Part shown: positions 41,951 through 51,471 of the stretch, one piece after another | Numbering within the stretch: position 1 is the first letter of the stretch | How the letters are laid out: each line of letters opens with the position of its first letter | From: Ureibacillus acetophenoni | GTDB lineage: Bacteria > Bacillota > Bacilli > Bacillales_A > Planococcaceae | DNA: 64,000 nt | Assembly: GCF_900220965.1 (NCBI RefSeq) | Contig: NZ_OBQC01000011.1 | Location: 62,001-126,000, forward strand | Direction of reading: 5' to 3' | The notes under the pieces: generated by a model | Databases searched by the model: none | Seen by the model: the letters and a program-made list of their open reading frames with translations, nothing else | Told to the model about the DNA's origin: nothing | Made by a program: the position numbers and the translations under genes

Positions 41951-42865
41951 TTATTTTGAAGTTACAGGAATCTCAGTAACATGAACACCTGTATGGTCTG
42001 CTTTAGTTAGAATAATTTTATGAGTTGGATATAACTCTTCCATTTTACGAACGAACTGAACTCCAATATTATTAGGAATCATTGAGATCATTGTCGGGCC
42101 AGCCCCACTTAATGCTGTTCCATAAGCACCATTTTCTTTTGCTGCTTTTACTATCTCAAAATATTGAGGAATTAGCTGAGCCCGAAACGGTTCATGAAAT
42201 AAATCCTTTTCCATGTAACGTCCAATTCGAACATAATCCTTGGCGACAAGAGATGCTGCTAGCATATTGGCATTACTGCTTGCTAGTACCGAATAAGGTC
42301 GCTCAAAAACTTCAGGTAAAACTCCTCTAGCCTCAGAAGTCTTTAACTCAACTTCTGGGATAAATACAACAAAGGATGCGTCTAAGTCAGTAATATGAAT
42401 TGTATCGACAATTCCAGCCTTGTCCATTGCAGAAATTGTTAGTCCCCCCAAAACGGATGCAGTGGCATTATCAGGATGCCCTTCAAATTGGGAGGAAATA
42501 TTACATTTATCTTGAACGCTTAAGTTTAAATTACATGCTAAATTAGCTACTTCAATACCAGCAACGATAGCAGCTGCGCTACTACCCAAACCTCGTGCAA
42601 AAGGTAGCTCACTTTCCATTTCAATACGGCATGGAGGCATTTGCTTATTAAAACGAGCTGCGGTTTCATTAGCAATTTTAAAAATTAAGTGATCCTCTAT
42701 TTTAAATGTTTTTGGAAGGTCAGAAGAAAGGTGGATTATTTCCCACTTATCCTGTAAAGTCACTGTTAAATTCAAATATAAAGATAAACTAAGTCCGATG
42801 GAGTCAAATCCAGGACCTAAGTTAGCAGTACTACCAGGAACAGTTATTTGCCAACTTTTACTCAT
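41951..42865 (-). CDS. thrB: Homoserine kinase
   Basis: A 304-residue GHMP kinase that phosphorylates homoserine in threonine synthesis. The ATP-binding loop is [16 protein letters not shown] near residue 88, the N-terminal [16 protein letters not shown] motif is intact, and the C-terminal [14 protein letters not shown] loop closes the site. It overlaps thrC by 4 nt (ATGA), with GAGGG as ribosome site inside thrC. It forms a thrC-thrB operon. Confidence 0.95.
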   Translation of the reverse strand: MSKSWQITVPGSTANLGPGFDSIGLSLSLYLNLTVTLQDKWEIIHLSSDLPKTFKIEDHLIFKIANETAARFNKQMPPCRIEMESELPFARGLGSSAAAIVAGIEVANLACNLNLSVQDKCNISSQFEGHPDNATASVLGGLTISAMDKAGIVDTIHITDLDASFVVFIPEVELKTSEARGVLPEVFERPYSVLASSNANMLAASLVAKDYVRIGRYMEKDLFHEPFRAQLIPQYFEIVKAAKENGAYGTALSGAGPTMISMIPNNIGVQFVRKMEELYPTHKIILTKADHTGVHVTEIPVTSK

Positions 42866-43920
42866 AGAATTCCCTCAATATATTTACGAATTTCTTCTTC
42901 ATCATTTTTTAAAGAGATTAAGTCAACAGTTGAAACTTTCATAGCTGTATCTGGATCTTTTAATCCGTTTCCAGTAAATACAGTTACAACACGGCTACCT
43001 TTCTCAATTTGGCCATTTTCAACAGATTTAATAACACCAGCTAATGATGCAGCAGAACCTGGCTCTACGAAAATTCCCTCTGTACTTGCTATTAACTTGT
43101 AAGCAGCTAAAATTTCATCATCAGTTACAGAATCAATAATTCCCCCTGATTCATCGCGTGCAGCTTCTGCAAATTTCCAACTTGCAGGGTTACCGATACG
43201 AATTGCAGTAGCTACAGTTTCTGGTTCTGCTATAGGTTCACCTTTTACGATAGCAGCAGCACCTTCTGCTTCAAAACCATACATTTTCGGAAGACCAGTA
43301 TTTTTCGCTTCATTATATTCTTTAAAGCCCTTCCAGTAAGCTGTTATATTACCTGCGTTACCAACAGGAATACATAGATAATCTGGAGCCGAACCTAAAC
43401 TATCGACGATTTCAAAAGCAGCTGTCTTTTGTCCTTCAATTCGATATGGGTTAACAGAGTTTACAAGCTTTACAGGAGTTGTTTCACTTACCTCTCGAAC
43501 AATTCTTAACGCATCATCAAAGTTTCCGTCAATCTCAATGATTTTTGCACCATACATACATGCCTGTGCTAATTTACCTAACGCAACTTTTCCTTTTGGG
43601 ATTACGACAATTGATCCAATACCAGCACGTGCGGCATAAGCACTTGCTGCAGCGGAAGTATTACCAGTAGATGCACAAATGACATATTTAGCACCTTCTT
43701 CAATTGCTTTTGCAACGGCAAAAACCATACCGCGATCTTTAAATGAGCCAGTTGGGTTTAACCCTTCATATTTACCATATAATTCGATACCTAATTTTTT
43801 TGAAAGATTCACAAGATGAATTAATGGAGTATTTCCTTCGTTTAAAGTTAAAGCTGGTGTTTGCTCAGTAACTGGTAAAAATTCTTTATATTCTTCAATT
43901 AGACCTTTCCACATATACAA
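42862..43920 (-). CDS. thrC: Threonine synthase
   Basis: A 352-residue PLP enzyme that converts O-phosphohomoserine into threonine. The PLP lysine is K61 in [10 protein letters not shown], the phosphate loop [13 protein letters not shown] is near residue 190, and the [18 protein letters not shown] motif (residues about 83-100) is typical. Length agrees with B. subtilis ThrC. ATG 43920 is 8 nt from AAGGAG; the family usually begins two codons later (MWKG), but that ATG is 14 nt away. A good promoter lies just upstream. The hom gene, usual in front of thrC, is absent and replaced by divergent niaP. Confidence 0.95.
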   Translation of the reverse strand: MYMWKGLIEEYKEFLPVTEQTPALTLNEGNTPLIHLVNLSKKLGIELYGKYEGLNPTGSFKDRGMVFAVAKAIEEGAKYVICASTGNTSAAASAYAARAGIGSIVVIPKGKVALGKLAQACMYGAKIIEIDGNFDDALRIVREVSETTPVKLVNSVNPYRIEGQKTAAFEIVDSLGSAPDYLCIPVGNAGNITAYWKGFKEYNEAKNTGLPKMYGFEAEGAAAIVKGEPIAEPETVATAIRIGNPASWKFAEAARDESGGIIDSVTDDEILAAYKLIASTEGIFVEPGSAASLAGVIKSVENGQIEKGSRVVTVFTGNGLKDPDTAMKVSTVDLISLKNDEEEIRKYIEGIL

Positions 43921-43970
43921 GTATCTCCTTTTGTTCTCACATGATGAACATCTGTTTCTATATAAAAGAC

Positions 43971-43999
43971 ATTTTACGCAAATATTCTGTACATTTCAA
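43971..43999 (-). promoter_or_regulatory. thrC-thrB promoter
   Basis: On the minus strand TTGAAA (43994-43999) and TAAAAT (43971-43976) are separated by 17 bp. Confidence 0.7.
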
Positions 44000-44046
44000 T
44001 AGAATTTGATAAATTGAACAATCTAATAATAATAATGAAATTTTTA

Positions 44047-44107
44047 TTGAAACATTATAGGAAAAGAGTTATTCTAATTTTGGTAAATACATGTGTAAAG
44101 ACAGGTG
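44047..44107 (+). promoter_or_regulatory. niaP promoter and candidate NiaR operator
   Basis: TTGAAA (44047-44052) and TATTCT (44070-44075) are separated by 17 bp. CATGTGT-AAAG-ACAGGTG (44090-44107), an imperfect inverted repeat downstream of the expected start point, overlaps the ribosome site. NiaP is under the niacin-responsive repressor NiaR in Bacilli; that this is its site is inference. Confidence 0.4.
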
Positions 44108-44116
44108 GAAAAACGT

Positions 44117-45364
44117 ATGAGTAACATATTGACAAGTTCTTCTTCTTCAAATACAAAGCCCATTTCAAGAAACAAATTATTAGGTGTTGCTGGAGTTGGG
44201 TGGATGTTCGATGCAATGGACGTTGCATTATTATCTTTCGTCATTGCTGCATTAGCTGCTGATTGGGGGTTAAGTTCTAGCCAAATGGGCTGGATTGGAA
44301 GTATCAACTCCATAGGTATGATGGTAGGTGCAATTATATTTGGCGTATTTGCCGATAAAGTAGGGCGTAAAACAATATTTATATGGACTCTTGTACTTTT
44401 TTCTGTAGCAAGTGGATTGTCCGCACTAACGACTACCTTTGTTATGTTTTTAGTATTACGATTCTTTGTAGGTATGGGATTAGGTGGAGAACTCCCTGTC
44501 GCATCTACTTTAGTTTCTGAAAGTGTACCAGCAAAAGAGCGAGGTCGTGTAGTTGTCTTATTAGAGAGTTTCTGGGCTGGGGGATGGTTAATAGGAGCGA
44601 TCATTTCTTATTTTGTTATCCCAGCTGAATTTTGGCCGATTGAAGGTTGGCGTGTTGCGTTAATATTAACAGCGCTTCCAGCATTCTATGCAATTTTTAT
44701 TCGACTACATCTACCAGATTCTCCCCAATTTACTGCAAGACCGGAGGCAAAAAAACGTAGTGTATTAAAAAATATTGCAGGAATATGGGAGAAGAAATAT
44801 GCAAGGGCTACATTAACACTTTGGATTGTTTGGTTTGTTGTCGTATTTTCTTATTATGGAATGTTTTTATGGCTTCCAAGTGTAATGGTTGGAAAAGGGT
44901 TCAGCTTAATTTCTAGTTTCGGTTATGTTGTAATCATGACATTAGCACAGCTCCCTGGTTATTTTACCGCAGCTTGGCTAATTGAAAGAGCTGGGAGAAA
45001 GTTTGTTATAGCTACGTATTTACTAGGTACAGCAGGTAGTGCATTCGTATTTGGAAATGCGGAATCAATAGAAGTATTATTAATTTCGGGTATTTTGTTA
45101 TCATTCTTTAACTTAGGTGCTTGGGGTGCATTATATGCTTATACACCAGAACAGTATCCTTTAGTCATCCGTGGTACTGGAGCTGGAATGGCTGCAGCAG
45201 TTGGTCGAGTTGGTGGTATTTTCGGACCACTATTAGTTGGTAATTTACTGGCTACGGGAGTAGATATAGGATTTATATTTGGTATATTCTGTGTATCGAT
45301 CGTCATTGGAGTGGTGGCAGTTATATTTTTAGGTAAGGAAACAAAGCAAGTTGAATTAGAGTAA
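44117..45364 (+). CDS. niaP: Niacin transporter NiaP, MFS family
   Basis: A 415-residue, 12-helix major facilitator very similar along its length to B. subtilis NiaP (YceI). Diagnostic segments are LLGVAGVGWMFDAMDVALLSF, GMGLGGELPVASTLVSE, FSYYGMFLWLPSVM and AYTPEQYPLVIRGTG. It imports nicotinate and nicotinamide, the vitamin precursors of NAD. ATG 44117 is 8 nt after AGGTGG; a GTG four codons upstream overlaps that site. It is monocistronic and closed by a terminator. Confidence 0.93.
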   Translation: MSNILTSSSSSNTKPISRNKLLGVAGVGWMFDAMDVALLSFVIAALAADWGLSSSQMGWIGSINSIGMMVGAIIFGVFADKVGRKTIFIWTLVLFSVASGLSALTTTFVMFLVLRFFVGMGLGGELPVASTLVSESVPAKERGRVVVLLESFWAGGWLIGAIISYFVIPAEFWPIEGWRVALILTALPAFYAIFIRLHLPDSPQFTARPEAKKRSVLKNIAGIWEKKYARATLTLWIVWFVVVFSYYGMFLWLPSVMVGKGFSLISSFGYVVIMTLAQLPGYFTAAWLIERAGRKFVIATYLLGTAGSAFVFGNAESIEVLLISGILLSFFNLGAWGALYAYTPEQYPLVIRGTGAGMAAAVGRVGGIFGPLLVGNLLATGVDIGFIFGIFCVSIVIGVVAVIFLGKETKQVELE

Positions 45365-45373
45365 TGGAATTTG

Positions 45374-45414
45374 GGTGCAGAATGGTTATATGGATAACCT
45401 GATGCACCTTTTTT
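45374..45414 (+). terminator. Terminator of niaP
   Basis: GGTGCA (45374-45379) with TGCACC (45403-45408) and an inner GGTTAT/ATAACC stem are followed by T6. Confidence 0.8.
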
Positions 45415-45604
45415 GAACCTAAAAATACCAACTTATCTAATTATTAGATAATATTCATCTAATTTTGACAAAAATATGACTTATGCCACATTTAAATATG
45501 AGATTTTTCAGAAAACTTGTTGTTTTTCAATTTTATTAATGTTAATCTTTCAATGAATATATTTTGTATACAATTAATTGCCTTGAAGGAGGTTGGAAGC
45601 TAAT

Positions 45605-46459
45605 ATGAATATACTTGAAAGAATACAAAAACGCTTTATTCGATTATCGAGAAGTCAACGTAAAGTTGCTCAATTTGTTATTGATAATCCTAATTTAGTT
45701 GCAACTCATATAGCTTCCGAAGTTGGAAAGCTAATTGGTGTTAGTGAGTCAACTGTTATTCGTTTCTGCTATGCAATGGATTTAAGTGGCTTTAATGAAT
45801 TACAGGAAGAAATAAAGAATGCACTAACGCAAGATGAGGATTCTGAAAATATCACCGAAGTATTCCCGAAAAAGATAGATAACACGATTAACGAAATGAT
45901 GAATCGAGATGTTACATCTATTTTAAATACTTTAGAAATGGTTGATCCTATTGCATTTAACAAAACAATTAAATGTCTACACGAATCAGAGTTCATATAT
46001 ATACTTGGTTTTAGACAATCAACACCCACAGCTACTTATATGACGAGCATTTTAAAGAACTATCGGAAACATGTGAAGCAAATTCAACACGATATGGAAG
46101 ATATCGTTCAACAACTAAGCAACATTGATAGTAAATCATTATTAATTATTATTGGTGTAGATCACTTGTTTGAAGATGTTTTAACTGTTGCGAAGTTGGC
46201 AAGAAACAAAAATGCAAAAGTAGTTTCTATCACAAATTCATCACTTTCATCACTTGGTGATTACTCCAATGCAATGTTCGCTATATACCAACATAAACAA
46301 AACTCTTTGGAGACAAACACTTCACTTTGTTCGCTTATTCATGCCATGATTGAAGGTATGATTGCACAAAATAAAAGACAATATAATGATTTCCAAAAAA
46401 CAAGCGAACTAATTGAGAGTAACTTTACCTTTTCAGATTCAAGTTTAAAAACTAGTTAA
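45605..46459 (+). CDS. RpiR/MurR family transcriptional regulator
   Basis: A 284-residue regulator. Residues about 1-77 form the RpiR HTH_6 domain (LSRSQRKVAQFVIDNP, IGVSESTVIRFCYAMDLSGFNELQEE); residues about 120-255 form a SIS sugar-phosphate-binding domain (YILGFRQSTPTATYMTSIL, LLIIIGVDHLFEDVL), somewhat diverged because the usual glycine-serine loop reads GFRQST. No sugar gene lies adjacent, so its target and effector are unknown. ATG 45605 has AAGGAGG 12 nt upstream, longer than usual, with no better start. Confidence 0.85.
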   Translation: MNILERIQKRFIRLSRSQRKVAQFVIDNPNLVATHIASEVGKLIGVSESTVIRFCYAMDLSGFNELQEEIKNALTQDEDSENITEVFPKKIDNTINEMMNRDVTSILNTLEMVDPIAFNKTIKCLHESEFIYILGFRQSTPTATYMTSILKNYRKHVKQIQHDMEDIVQQLSNIDSKSLLIIIGVDHLFEDVLTVAKLARNKNAKVVSITNSSLSSLGDYSNAMFAIYQHKQNSLETNTSLCSLIHAMIEGMIAQNKRQYNDFQKTSELIESNFTFSDSSLKTS

Positions 46460-46467
46460 GTAAGTAT

Positions 46468-46507
46468 AAAAAGCGAATTCGTTTCTATTAAACGAATTTG
46501 CTTTTTT
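46468..46507 (+). terminator. Terminator of the RpiR-type gene
   Basis: A 17-bp near-perfect stem (46468-46484 with 46490-46506, one G-U pair) is followed by T. Confidence 0.88.
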
Positions 46508-46630
46508 ATGTACCGTACCGTAAATTTACACATTGAGAGATGCATACATAGGTTCTGTTTTTCAAATCTATAAACAGTATGATAAAATTATTTCGAATAA
46601 GAAACATCTATTTAGGAGGCACTATATCTA

Positions 46631-47557
46631 ATGAGCAAAGTATTAGTTTTCGGACATAAAAATCCTGATACAGATACAATTACATCAGCAATTACTTATG
46701 CGTATTTAAAACAACAGCTAGGTGCTGATGTTGAAGCTGTACGATTAGGAGAAATCAATAACGAAACAAAGTATGCTTTAGAAAAATTCGGTTTTGAAAC
46801 ACCACGATCAATTGATAATGTTGCAACTGAAACGGATCAGGTTATTTTAGTTGACCACAACGAACGTCAGCAATCTGCTAATGGAATTGAAGATGTGAAA
46901 GTTATTGAAGTTATCGATCACCACCGCATTGCTAACTTTGAAACTTCTGATCCATTATATTTCCGTGCTGAACCTGTTGGTTGTACGGCAACTATTTTAA
47001 ATAAAATTTTCAAAGAAAATAATGTTGAGATTCCTGCAAACATTGCAGGGTTAATGTTGTCTGCAATTGTATCTGATACATTATTATTTAAATCTCCAAC
47101 TTGCACAGAACAAGACGTTCAAGCGGGTAAACAGTTAGCAGAGATAGCTGGTGTGAATTTAGAAGAATATGGACTTGCTATGTTAAAAGCTGGTGCCGAC
47201 CTATCTGATAAATCATTAGAAGATTTACTATCTTTAGACGCTAAAGAATTTACATTTGGTAATGTGAAATCAATTGTTGCACAAGTAAATGCAGTTGACG
47301 TAAACGATGTATTAAGTCGCAAAGATGAATTAGTTAATTTGTTAAATAAGTATAATGAAGAAAACGGATTAGATTTATATTTCTTCATTGTTACTGATAT
47401 TTTAAATAACGATTCAGTGGCTGTAGTAGTTGGAAGCGCTGCTGAAGGAGCTGCAAAAGCATTTGACAAAGTATTAAATGAAAACGAGATAGACCTACCA
47501 GGCGTAGTGTCTCGTAAAAAACAAGTCGTTCCAGTACTAACAGATGGCTTAAGCTAA
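46631..47557 (+). CDS. ppaC: Manganese-dependent inorganic pyrophosphatase
   Basis: A 308-residue family II pyrophosphatase that removes pyrophosphate made in biosynthesis. The DHH-domain metal motifs are present: GHKNPDTDT (H9, D13, D15), VDHNE near residue 77 and DHHR near residue 99. The C-terminal DHHA2 domain ends [10 protein letters not shown], with the substrate-binding SRK. No CBS insert is present. AGGAGG lies 11 nt before the ATG. Confidence 0.95.
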   Translation: MSKVLVFGHKNPDTDTITSAITYAYLKQQLGADVEAVRLGEINNETKYALEKFGFETPRSIDNVATETDQVILVDHNERQQSANGIEDVKVIEVIDHHRIANFETSDPLYFRAEPVGCTATILNKIFKENNVEIPANIAGLMLSAIVSDTLLFKSPTCTEQDVQAGKQLAEIAGVNLEEYGLAMLKAGADLSDKSLEDLLSLDAKEFTFGNVKSIVAQVNAVDVNDVLSRKDELVNLLNKYNEENGLDLYFFIVTDILNNDSVAVVVGSAAEGAAKAFDKVLNENEIDLPGVVSRKKQVVPVLTDGLS

Positions 47558-47563
47558 GAGAAA

Positions 47564-47594
47564 AACGCAGACCCCGAGTTTTCGAGTCTGCGTT
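47564..47594. terminator. Terminator between ppaC and the convergent Rieske oxidoreductase gene
   Basis: A perfect 9-bp stem AACGCAGAC/GTCTGCGTT (47564-47572, 47586-47594) with A and T-rich flanks. Confidence 0.7.
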
Positions 47595-47599
47595 ATATT

Positions 47600-48979
47600 T
47601 TATAATGTTAGATCTAATGGATAGACAGCAGGTCCTTCTATAACATTTCCAAACTTGTCAAATCGAGATCCGTGACATGGACAGTCCCAAGTTTCGTCAC
47701 CATCATTCCAACGTGTTTTACATCCTAAATGAGTACATTTCGGAGCATCCATACGTGTCATATAGCCATCAGCTAAATTTGCAACTGTAAAACCAATCAT
47801 ATTTAGCATTCTTAACATCGTTTTACCGAATTGATTTCGTGATGGATGATAAATATCTGCTGCAGGATGTTTTTCCTTTAAGATTGTACTTGAAATAATT
47901 TCACCTGCAACTAAAGAATTTGACAGACCCCATTTTCGATATCCAGTTGCAATATAGACATTTGATTCATTATCTGTAATAGGACCAACATATGGAAGTG
48001 AATCTGCAGTATCCGGATCTTGGGCACTCCAAAGGTATTCGGGTTTTGATAAGTCGAATTTTGACATTACTTCATTTTGTAATACCTCATAATAGGAATG
48101 TGTACCCTCAATAGTACCTGCTTTATGGGAACTACCACCATAAACAAAGTAAGGTTGATTATTAATTAGTGCGGTACGTATTGTTCTAGAAGGTGTGTCA
48201 ACCGATAAATATTGACCTTTAAGCAATTCTGATGTTTTTGTTGCTGTTAAATAGGACCTTTCTACAGATAGTTTGGCTACTTGAAGTCCTTTAATTGCTT
48301 CTATTGGATAATGGGTAGCTAATACAAGATGGTTGAATGATACATGTAGTTCATCGTCTATATAAACCTTCTTCTCATCTATTACAACTTTAGTTACACG
48401 AGAATCTACATAAAGATTCGCTCCCTCCTTCATGGCCAACTTAGCATAATGGAGTGCAAAGTTAGTTGGATGAATTTGTGCAGTATTTGGGAGTTTAAGG
48501 CTAGAAAGTACTTCAAATGGTAATTCTGTTTCTAATGTTTCATAGCCTGGGATTTGAAGTTTTTTGTATGCTTCAATCTCATCATCTAATGATTTTTTCC
48601 CTTGCTCAGTTGTTGCGAACAAATATGAGGCAGCTTTTTGATAGACATCAATAGATAAATTTTGAAGCGCAGATTCAATAGCATTTACATTAGCTTCATA
48701 GTAAGTACGAACTTCATCTTCTGAAAATGACTTTAATAGTTTTGCATAAATTGCATCATGCTGAGGTGTTAGCTTTCCTGTAGAATGACCAGTAGTTGCA
48801 ATACCTATAGATGAATTACCTTCAAGTAATACAACATTGACTCCTTTTTTGGCTAAAAGGTACGCAGTGTAAATACCTGTTAAACCTCCACCAACTATAC
48901 AAACATCGCAATTTAATGAATTGGATAATTTATTTACGGATAATTTTTCAATTCCTGCTAACCATAGTGAATTTTGCAT
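47600..48979 (-). CDS. FAD-dependent oxidoreductase with C-terminal Rieske domain (YhfW-like)
   Basis: A 459-residue fusion. Residues about 23-370 are a DAO-type FAD fold (CDVCIVGGGLTGIYTAYLLAK at the N-terminus). Residues about 395-459 are a Rieske [2Fe-2S] domain with CTHLGC and CPCHGSRF, supplying the two Cys and two His ligands. Such fusions are common in Bacillales (B. subtilis YhfW); the substrate is not known. ATG 48979 is chosen because GGAGG lies about 5 nt upstream; the frame continues 41 codons further without a ribosome site. Confidence 0.88.
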   Translation of the reverse strand: MQNSLWLAGIEKLSVNKLSNSLNCDVCIVGGGLTGIYTAYLLAKKGVNVVLLEGNSSIGIATTGHSTGKLTPQHDAIYAKLLKSFSEDEVRTYYEANVNAIESALQNLSIDVYQKAASYLFATTEQGKKSLDDEIEAYKKLQIPGYETLETELPFEVLSSLKLPNTAQIHPTNFALHYAKLAMKEGANLYVDSRVTKVVIDEKKVYIDDELHVSFNHLVLATHYPIEAIKGLQVAKLSVERSYLTATKTSELLKGQYLSVDTPSRTIRTALINNQPYFVYGGSSHKAGTIEGTHSYYEVLQNEVMSKFDLSKPEYLWSAQDPDTADSLPYVGPITDNESNVYIATGYRKWGLSNSLVAGEIISSTILKEKHPAADIYHPSRNQFGKTMLRMLNMIGFTVANLADGYMTRMDAPKCTHLGCKTRWNDGDETWDCPCHGSRFDKFGNVIEGPAVYPLDLTL

Positions 48980-49175
48980 AAAAACCTCCAAGGTTGTAGT
49001 TTTATACAAGTATCGGTAAAAGTTGTAGACATTATTCAACTTTATACAGCATTGTTTTTGTACTGAAAAAATTAATATATCTATAAAATTACATAGGCGC
49101 ATATGAAATAATGAGCAGTTTGATTGAACAATAGAATTTTGATTCGTACAATGAGGAAAAAAGGGGGAAGAAACA

Positions 49176-49838
49176 ATGACAATTAAAGTTGAAGTATGGT
49201 CAGATTACGTATGTCCATTTTGTTATATTGGTAAAAGACAGCTTGAAAAGGCGATAAAAGATACAGGATATGAAGGTCAAATAGAAGTAGAATATAAAAG
49301 TTTTCTATTAGATCCTACAACACCTATAGATGCTGAGGAACCGGTTATTTCTTCCCTAGCGAAAAAGTATCGGGTGTCAGAAGAAGAAGCGAAAAATATG
49401 ACTAACAACGTAGCACTACGAGCAAAAGAGGTTGGACTAAACTACGACTTTGACAAAATGAAAACAGCTAACACAGTTGCTGCTCATCGTTTAGCGAAGT
49501 GGGCAGAAACTAAAGGAAAAGGTCACGAAATGAGTGAGCGATTATTACAAGCGTATTTCCTTGAAGGCGAAGCAATTGGAAAAGGCGAAGTGTTATTAAA
49601 GCTGGTTGATGAGATTGGCCTTGACACGGAAGAAGCAAAACTTATTGTGAATGGCAATGAATATAATGAAGATGTCGAAAAGGATATTTATGCTGCACAG
49701 CAATTAGGCGTGCGCGGAGTACCTTTCTTCGTATTTGATAATAAATACGGAATTTCAGGTGCACAACCTCAAGGGTTATTTGAACAAACAATTGAGAAAG
49801 TTGCAAATGAAGCTGGTTTAAAACCAACCGATAAATAG
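49176..49838 (+). CDS. DsbA family oxidoreductase, FrnE-like
   Basis: A 220-residue cytoplasmic thioredoxin-fold protein. The CPFC active site is at residues 14-17 (SDYVCPFCYIGKR), the helical insertion contains NTVAAHRLAKWAE, and the cis-Pro loop is GVRGVPFFVFDNKYGISGAQP (quoted GVRGVPFFVF). FrnE-type proteins act as cytosolic disulfide isomerases or polyketide-associated oxidoreductases; B. subtilis YwbO is similar. It lies close to a redox-type HxlR regulator. GGGGGAAG precedes the ATG. Confidence 0.88.
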   Translation: MTIKVEVWSDYVCPFCYIGKRQLEKAIKDTGYEGQIEVEYKSFLLDPTTPIDAEEPVISSLAKKYRVSEEEAKNMTNNVALRAKEVGLNYDFDKMKTANTVAAHRLAKWAETKGKGHEMSERLLQAYFLEGEAIGKGEVLLKLVDEIGLDTEEAKLIVNGNEYNEDVEKDIYAAQQLGVRGVPFFVFDNKYGISGAQPQGLFEQTIEKVANEAGLKPTDK

Positions 49839-49907
49839 TTGTTTATTCCTATAAATTTGTGCGAATGACCAATGCCTTAATAATTGCATATAATAATTTA
49901 TCTTTAG

Positions 49908-49938
49908 AATCCCCCATGAGTAAAATCAAGGGGGATTT
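49908..49938 (+). terminator. Terminator-like hairpin after the FrnE-like gene
   Basis: AATCCCCC (49908-49915) pairs with GGGGGATT (49930-49937); the following T run is short. Confidence 0.45.
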
Positions 49939-50037
49939 ACATTTACGTAAAACTTGGTGAAAACAATTAGCTATTTTAGGTTATAATAATTAAAATAATT
50001 AAATAGTTACTTTTCGTAAGTAGATAATAAATGATAC

Positions 50038-50052
50038 ACTAATAATATTAGT
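50038..50052 (+). promoter_or_regulatory. Palindrome upstream of the HxlR gene, candidate operator
   Basis: ACTAATA-A-TATTAGT is a perfect 7-1-7 palindrome 48 bp before the start codon. A second inverted repeat TACTT-N5-AAGTA lies at 50008-50022. Both fit an autoregulatory site for the HxlR dimer. Confidence 0.5.
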
Positions 50053-50099
50053 TAAGTAAAAGGGCATTAAGATACAACATTGGAACAGAGGTGTTTCTT

Positions 50100-50408
50100 T
50101 TGAAGGAAATTTGCATATGTCCCCGTCTATCCAAGGCAATGGACCTATTAGGGAAACGGTGGACAACATTAATTTTATATCAGCTACTGGAGGGCCCGCA
50201 GAGATTTAATGAAATTGAGTCTGCATTACCAATTAGTGGTCGGTTATTGTCTGAACGTTTGAAAGAATTGGAAAAGGAAGGGATTGTCGAGAGGGCAGTG
50301 TATTCAGAAGTGCCTGTTCGAGTCGAATACTCATTGACTGAAAAGGGTCTTGCACTTGAAGGAGCAATTCGAGAAGTCGAAAAATGGTCAAAAATATGGA
50401 TAAATTAG
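50100..50408 (+). CDS. HxlR (DUF24) family transcriptional regulator with N-terminal cysteines
   Basis: A 102-residue winged-helix protein. It begins MKEICICPRLSKAMDLLGKRW, with C5 and C7; the cysteine near this position is the redox switch in YodB, CatR, QsrR and HypR, so this is probably a thiol or quinone sensor. RFNEIESALPISGRLLSERLKELEKEG is the recognition helix region (quoted SGRLLSERLKELE). TTG 50100 is the likely start, 6 nt after GAGGTG; GTG 50091 overlaps that site. The FrnE-like gene upstream and a palindrome at 50038 suggest local redox control. Confidence 0.82.
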   Translation: MKEICICPRLSKAMDLLGKRWTTLILYQLLEGPQRFNEIESALPISGRLLSERLKELEKEGIVERAVYSEVPVRVEYSLTEKGLALEGAIREVEKWSKIWIN

Positions 50409-50483
50409 TGAGTATAGCCACTTGCCAAAAAGCTTTCAATTTCCCATACTAAGTATGATGTTGATTTAGAAAGGGTTTAATTT

Positions 50484-51398
50484 ATGATGACTATACAAAA
50501 GTGGGCTAATGATCTAGCTCTTTTAATGAATCCAAAAAACATAAAGACAAATGAATTGTTAAAAGAATACACGATGACAAAGTTAGGTGGAGCTGCAGAC
50601 GTTTTTGTTTTGCCTGAAACGGAAGAAGAAGCCCAAGCAGTGATAAAATACGCCTATGATCACCATATACCACTTTTAATGCTTGGAAACGGTTCAAACA
50701 TGGTGGTGCGTGATGGTGGTTTTAGAGGGATTGTTATTACATTTTCGTTATTAGAAGAAATACGTGTTGAAGGAACACGTATATATGCACAAAGCGGTGC
50801 ACTTATAAAAGACGTTTCTAAAGTTGCAGCTAAAGAAAGTTTAACAGGTTTTGAATTTGCTTGTGGTATTCCAGGATCTGTAGGTGGAGCAATGGCAATG
50901 AACGCAGGGGCATATGGTGGAGAGATTAAAGATATTATTGTATCTTCGACTGTTTTAACGAAAGAGGGAAAAAAGCTAGTCTTAACTAAAGATGAATTAG
51001 ACTTAAGGTATAGACATAGCATTATTACTCAAGAAGGCTATTATGTACTTTCCTCTCTATTCGAACTACAAAAAGGTGATCCAAAGGTAATTGAGGAAAC
51101 AATTGCAGATTTAACTTTTAAAAGGGAATCTAAACAACCATTAGAATACCCATCGGCTGGTAGCGTATTTAAACGTCCACCAGGCTACTTTGCTGGGAAA
51201 TTAATTCAAGATAGTGGTTTGCAAGGTAAAGGTGTTGGAGGGGCAGAAGTCTCTACAAAACATGCAGGATTTATTATAAATAAAGGTAATGCAACAGCTA
51301 CCGACTATATTCAAACAATTGAGATGGTAAAAAGTGTTGTGAAGGACAAATTTGGTGTTGACTTAGAACTAGAAGTGAAAATCGTAGGAGAAGATTAG
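50484..51398 (+). CDS. murB: UDP-N-acetylenolpyruvoylglucosamine reductase
   Basis: A 304-residue FAD enzyme that makes UDP-N-acetylmuramate in peptidoglycan synthesis. The FAD domain has YTMTKLGGAADVFVLPET and LGNGSNMVVRDGGF; GIPGSVGGAMAMNAGAYGGE follows; the substrate domain has RYRHS and SAGSVFKRPPG with the catalytic serine, and the C-terminal LELEVKIVG supplies the glutamate. The lack of the long Tyr loop makes it a type II MurB, usual in Firmicutes. ATG 50484 or 50487 could be used; AAAGGG lies upstream. Confidence 0.95.
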   Translation: MMTIQKWANDLALLMNPKNIKTNELLKEYTMTKLGGAADVFVLPETEEEAQAVIKYAYDHHIPLLMLGNGSNMVVRDGGFRGIVITFSLLEEIRVEGTRIYAQSGALIKDVSKVAAKESLTGFEFACGIPGSVGGAMAMNAGAYGGEIKDIIVSSTVLTKEGKKLVLTKDELDLRYRHSIITQEGYYVLSSLFELQKGDPKVIEETIADLTFKRESKQPLEYPSAGSVFKRPPGYFAGKLIQDSGLQGKGVGGAEVSTKHAGFIINKGNATATDYIQTIEMVKSVVKDKFGVDLELEVKIVGED

Positions 51399-51412
51399 TA
51401 CTATAAAAATTT

Positions 51413-51449
51413 AAGCGCCGAACGTGTAAATAAAACGTGGCGCTTTTTC
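51413..51449 (+). terminator. Terminator of murB
   Basis: AAGCGCC (51413-51419) with GGCGCTT (51439-51445), an inner ACGT/ACGT pair and a T run. Confidence 0.75.
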
Positions 51450-51471
51450 ATTTGTACATAAGGAGAAAAAG

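Noticed and set aside
44074-44604. 176-codon minus-strand frame antisense to niaP
   Set aside because: It is complementary to an evident NiaP coding frame, is low in complexity (Asn, Thr, Pro rich) and lacks a ribosome site.
50660-51022. 120-codon minus-strand frame antisense to murB
   Set aside because: Composition and complementarity to conserved MurB codons mark it as a shadow frame.
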